This document shows, one piece after another, positions 60,896 through 64,000 of a stretch of DNA of 64,000 bases. The translations under genes were made by a program, and so were the position numbers. Numbering within the stretch: position 1 is the first letter of the stretch; every line of letters begins with the position of its first letter. This DNA is from Paludisphaera soli (GTDB lineage: Bacteria; Planctomycetota; Planctomycetia; Isosphaerales; Isosphaeraceae), in the NCBI RefSeq assembly GCF_011064595.1, contig NZ_JAALJI010000003.1, forward strand, positions 248,001 through 312,000, in the 5' to 3' direction. The notes beneath the pieces are model-generated. The model did no database searches. It saw only the letters and a list, made by a program, of their open reading frames with translations, and was not told the origin of the DNA.

Positions 60896-63145
60896 ATGAC
60901 ACGCCCCCTTGTGGTCTCCTGGCTCGCGACGGCTCTCGGTTGCTGGATCGCCGGCGGAGCGGCGGCTCGCGCCGAGGCCCCGAACGTCCAGGACGAGGCG
61001 ACCCCCGGCCAGTTCTTCACCATCGTCGAGCCGATCACCCACGAGACGATCGCGAAGGTCCGCGCCAAGACGAAGAGCCTCGTGGATAAGGCGTCCGGCG
61101 GCGCCCAGGGCCGCAGCCCGATCCTGATCTTTCAATTTCTTCCCGGCGAGTCCGCCCCGGGCACGAGCGACTTCGGCGCCTCCTACGACCTCGCGAACTA
61201 TATCGCCAAGGATCTCGGCGGCGCGCGGCTCACCGTGGCCTACGTGCCCGAGCCTTTGACGGGATACGCCGTCCTGCCGGTGGTCGCCTGCACCGAGATC
61301 GTGATGGCCTCGCGCGCCAGCCTGGGCCCGATCACCCCGGAGAACCAGTCGTTCGACCCCGCCCTGCGCGAGCCGGTCCGTTTCCTCGCCGTCCGCAAGA
61401 CCCGCGACCCGGACCTCATCCTGGGGATGCTCGAGCCCGACGCCGACCTTCGCCTGGTCCGCACCGCCGACAAGGGGGTGCATTACGTCCTCGCCGATCA
61501 CATGCCCGACTTCCTCCGGGCGCACCAGGTCGTCGACCAACCGCCGGCCTGGGAGGGAGGACGTCGAGGCGTCCTCACGTCCGAGCGGGCGCGTGAAGAG
61601 GGATTCTGCAAGCGCGTGGCGGAGACCCCCGCCGACGTCGCGCATCTCTATCGCATCGACGGCGGGTCGACGATCGACGACCCGACCCTGGGGAGCCTCC
61701 TGCGTCCGGTCTGGATCAAGATCGAAGGCCCGATCGAGGGGGCGAAGCTCTCGTATCTCGGCCGCCGGATCCAGCAGGCTCGCCAGGAGCAGGCGAACCT
61801 GGTCTTCTTCGAAATCGACAGCCCCGGCGGCATGGTCGAGGCCGCCGACTCCGTAGCCGACCTCATCGCCGGGGTCGAGGATATGAAGACCGTCGCCTAC
61901 ATCAGCGACCGCGCGCAAGGCGTCGCGGCGCTTCTCCCCCTGGCCTGCCGCGACATCGTCTTCAAGGATGGCGCCTCGCTGGGCGACGTCCGCCAGCTCA
62001 TCACGACGCGCGGGAGGCTCGAAGCCCTTTCCGACGAGCAGGTCGCCGGCCTAGCCGAGAAGGCCGCGATGCTCGCCTCCAGGAAGGGCCATCCCGAGGC
62101 CGTCGCCCGCGCCATGGTCGATCCGACGACCGAACTTGTCGAGGCGCTCGATCAGACGACCGGGGCCACGCGCCTGCTCCTTCGGCGTGAGGCCGAGGCG
62201 GACCGAGTGCGGTTCGCCAACGTACAGCCCCGCAACGAGCCGGGCCGCCCTTTGCTCGTCGAGGCCGAGCGGGCCTCCTCGTTCGACCTGGGCCAGACGG
62301 TGCGCGACGTCGAGGAGTTGAAGGCCGTCTACGGCCTGCAGGGAGTCGCGATCCGCGTGGAAGGGCCGGGGTGGGTGGACTCGCTCGTGACCGTCCTGAC
62401 CGACCCTTATGTGAGCTGGCTCCTCCTGTTCATCGGCCTCTTCATGATGGTCCTGGAACTCAAGCTCCCCGGCATCGGGCTCCCCGCGATCACCTCGGCC
62501 ACCGCCTTCATGCTGTTCTTCTGGAGCCATTACCTCAGCGGGACCGCGGATCAGCTCGAAATCATCCTGTTCCTCATGGGGCTGCTCTCGCTGGCCGTCG
62601 AGCTCTTCGTGCTCCCCGGTTTCGGCGTGTTCGGCATGTCGGGCATCCTGATGATGCTGGCCAGCATCGTCATGGCAAGCCATACCTTCACATGGCCGAC
62701 CCAGGAGTACGAGTATCGCGAGATGGGCCTGACGCTCATCCAGCTCACGCTCTCGCTCGTCGGCGTCTCCATCGGGGCGATGGTCCTTGCCCGGTACTTC
62801 CCGGTCATCCCCATCTTCAACAGGCTGATCCTCAAGCCGGAACCCTGGGTCGCTGTCGAGGCCGCGGACCCCGCCATCAAGCCCTCGATGGAGGGCTACG
62901 AGTCTCTGGCCTTCCTGATCGGCGAAACCGGACGCACCACCTCGCCGCTGCGTCCGACGGGCAAGGCGCGGTTCGGCAACCTGCTGATCGACGTCACCGC
63001 CGACAACTTCTACATCGAGCCGGACAGTCTCGTCGAAGTCATCGACGTCCAGGGCTCGCGCGTGATCGTCAAGCAGTGGAGCGCGCCCGAGAACACGACC
63101 GAGTCGGGGCCGAGCCTCGATTTCGACGCCGACCCGCTGGCCTGA
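60896..63145 (+). CDS. nfeD: NfeD-family protein, long form with ClpP-like domains
   Basis: A 749-residue membrane protein with a signal-like start (residues 4-26). Two ClpP/crotonase-like halves follow: about 73-250 (RLTVAYVPEPLTGYAVLPVV...RASLGPITPEN) and about 272-410 (NLVFFEIDSPGGMVEAADSV...TVAYISDRAQGVAALLPLA...GASLGDV). Helices lie around 502-545, 553-595 and 612-632. A C-terminal OB-fold (about 690-745: GKARFGNLLIDVTADNFYIEPDSLVEVIDVQGSRVIV) closes it. Long NfeD proteins normally use a Ser in a SAGA-like turn; here both turns lack it (LTGYA and QGVAA), so protease activity is doubtful. The ATG at 60896 is chosen for the signal and the GGGAG upstream. Confidence 0.9.
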   Translation: MTRPLVVSWLATALGCWIAGGAAARAEAPNVQDEATPGQFFTIVEPITHETIAKVRAKTKSLVDKASGGAQGRSPILIFQFLPGESAPGTSDFGASYDLANYIAKDLGGARLTVAYVPEPLTGYAVLPVVACTEIVMASRASLGPITPENQSFDPALREPVRFLAVRKTRDPDLILGMLEPDADLRLVRTADKGVHYVLADHMPDFLRAHQVVDQPPAWEGGRRGVLTSERAREEGFCKRVAETPADVAHLYRIDGGSTIDDPTLGSLLRPVWIKIEGPIEGAKLSYLGRRIQQARQEQANLVFFEIDSPGGMVEAADSVADLIAGVEDMKTVAYISDRAQGVAALLPLACRDIVFKDGASLGDVRQLITTRGRLEALSDEQVAGLAEKAAMLASRKGHPEAVARAMVDPTTELVEALDQTTGATRLLLRREAEADRVRFANVQPRNEPGRPLLVEAERASSFDLGQTVRDVEELKAVYGLQGVAIRVEGPGWVDSLVTVLTDPYVSWLLLFIGLFMMVLELKLPGIGLPAITSATAFMLFFWSHYLSGTADQLEIILFLMGLLSLAVELFVLPGFGVFGMSGILMMLASIVMASHTFTWPTQEYEYREMGLTLIQLTLSLVGVSIGAMVLARYFPVIPIFNRLILKPEPWVAVEAADPAIKPSMEGYESLAFLIGETGRTTSPLRPTGKARFGNLLIDVTADNFYIEPDSLVEVIDVQGSRVIVKQWSAPENTTESGPSLDFDADPLA

Positions 63146-63191
63146 GAGTGGAGATAGGCGGGACGATCCGCCGGACCATCCCGGCCCCGCG

Positions 63192-63584
63192 TCAGTTGTC
63201 GTAGAACTTGCGCAGGGCCTTGTGGACCACGTGGACGACCACATGGCGGCTGACCGGCTTCTCCAGCACGCAGAAGGCGTGTTCGGAAAGCGCTCGCCGA
63301 AGCAAGCTCTCGTCACAGGCCCCGGAGATCAGGATCGCCGGCAGGGCCCCGCGCATCTGGCGGAAGACCGCGAGGGTCTCCAAACCGGATAGGCGGGGGA
63401 GGTGCATGTCGAGCAGGGCGATGTGGACCTGATTGTCGCGAACGATGTCGATCGCCTCCTCGCCGCTCTCGGCGAGGAACGTCCGATAGCCGTGCGGGAT
63501 CAGGATGTCGCGGAGGGTTTCGCGCACGCCCGCATCATCGTCCGTGATGAGGATCGAGTAATCGTGTACTGCTGGTGACGGCAT
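63192..63584 (-). CDS. Stand-alone response-regulator receiver protein
   Basis: A 130-residue CheY-like protein with only a receiver domain. The acidic pocket is in LITDDDAGVRE (13-23), the phosphoacceptor is Asp59 in IALLDMHLPRLSG, the Ser/Thr switch is in ILISGACDESL and the conserved Lys is in CVLEKPVSRHVVV (near 111). No output domain or sensor kinase is adjacent, so it likely acts by protein contact in a phosphorelay. It converges on the long nfeD gene (46 bases between stops). Confidence 0.94.
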   Translation of the reverse strand: MPSPAVHDYSILITDDDAGVRETLRDILIPHGYRTFLAESGEEAIDIVRDNQVHIALLDMHLPRLSGLETLAVFRQMRGALPAILISGACDESLLRRALSEHAFCVLEKPVSRHVVVHVVHKALRKFYDN

Positions 63585-63788
63585 ATTCCCGACCCACGTT
63601 TGATCCGCTCCGAGGATTCTATCCGGAAGATCGCACGCAAAGGGCGGGCCAATCTCACGACCGGCCCTCCAACCGTCCTTCGTGATCGCAGCAAGCCGAT
63701 CGAAGATCAGACGTTAAGTCATCGGATCCTCAGGCTTTCGTGTCACGAGCCGATTCTCAAGGCGTCAGGGTGCCGGCCGTTTTGGCAG

Positions 63789-64000
63789 TCAACGCTGCGT
63801 GGTAGGCGCGGCGGAATCGGACCCTCCGGCCGCCGCCCTGGCGAAACGGGAGAAGAGACCCTTGGCCTCGCCCCAGCGCTTGTCGGGATCGAACGCGTCG
63901 GCGGAGGCCAACTCGGTGGGATCGGTCTTCAGGCCCTCATAACGGTAGGACTCAAGAAGCCCGCCGTCGGCCTGATGGGCCGTGACCACGACGGGCATCA
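63789..64000 (-). CDS. C-terminal fragment of a possible DUF1571-type protein
   Basis: This reading frame runs off the right edge; only the last ~70 residues are visible. VVVTAHQADGGLLESYRYEGLKTD...ADAFDPDKRW recalls the end of planctomycete DUF1571 proteins, where a LLESYEYxDLK stretch precedes a DADFDP motif. The ATG at 63998 is probably internal. A short Ala/Ser-rich tail follows. The assignment rests on memory of the family pattern alone. Confidence 0.45.
   Translation of the reverse strand, partial: MPVVVTAHQADGGLLESYRYEGLKTDPTELASADAFDPDKRWGEAKGLFSRFARAAAGGSDSAAPTTQR

Noticed and set aside
1-64000. CRISPR arrays, tRNA or rRNA genes, insertion sequences and integrases
   Set aside because: I saw no regularly spaced repeats, no cloverleaf with a conserved T-loop, no rRNA-like stretch and no transposase or integrase motif.

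Overview
The window looks like chromosomal DNA from a planctomycete, most likely the Isosphaeraceae (Paludisphaera/Singulisphaera-like). The evidence is very high GC with long shadow reading frames in all frames, a DUF1559 protein with the H-x9-DG signature, a Tat-exported DUF1501 protein, a TIGR03009-type secreted protein, three Ser/Thr kinases of which two carry a pre-kinase 'LTxYQA(K/R)xLL' segment, a very large TPR protein, and a SpoIVB-type S55 protein in a non-Firmicute setting. I see no rRNA, tRNA, CRISPR array, insertion sequence, phage gene or integrase. This is a coherent gene-dense housekeeping and accessory stretch, not an island.

Layout. 0-5.8 kb: a minus-strand cluster with an S55 serine peptidase, a beta-propeller protein, a DUF1559 protein and a HAD phosphatase. 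6.2-8.1 kb: a Tat-exported DUF1501 protein facing a small membrane protein. 8.2-16 kb: a Ser/Thr kinase with a YbjN-like tail, then central carbon metabolism (6-phosphogluconate dehydrogenase, PPi-type phosphofructokinase), a membrane-anchored unknown and a second HAD enzyme. 16-18.6 kb: a second kinase and a TIGR01777 epimerase-like protein. 18.8-24.9 kb: two facing units, alpha/beta hydrolase - PmtA-like methyltransferase - GH3-family acyl-adenylating enzyme (+) against an alkaline-phosphatase-superfamily phosphodiesterase - stand-alone acyl carrier protein (-), followed by a polysaccharide-export-like lipoprotein. 25-29.8 kb: an NCS1 purine/cytosine permease, a tiny membrane HEXXH protein, a strongly diverged permease paralogue and an MFS exporter. 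29.9-38.4 kb: 7Fe ferredoxin, secreted cyclophilin, a 1541-residue TPR protein, a YihY/BrkB membrane protein and a thioredoxin-YHS protein.

38.7-49.8 kb: an nfeD-floA membrane-microdomain operon, an enolase-superfamily epimerase overlapping an alpha/beta hydrolase, MsrB, a secreted HEXXH metalloprotease, fumarase and an LpxH-like phosphoesterase. 49.9-57.7 kb: full-length Lhr helicase, a tail-anchored kinase paired with a PP2C phosphatase, and a BshB1-like deacetylase. 57.8-64 kb: a PqqD-like/MEMO fusion, a TIGR03009 protein, a long NfeD protein behind the best sigma70-type promoter of the window, a stand-alone receiver domain and a gene cut by the window edge.

The most interesting candidates are the GH3/methyltransferase/ACP/phosphodiesterase neighbourhood as a possible acyl- or lipid-tailoring system, the kinase-YbjN fusion, the permease-derived paralogue beside a membrane HEXXH protein, the long NfeD whose protease-like domains seem to lack the nucleophile, and the S55 protein whose catalytic motifs are in the opposite order to SpoIVB. 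All functions are read from motifs and remembered family features; no database search was run.
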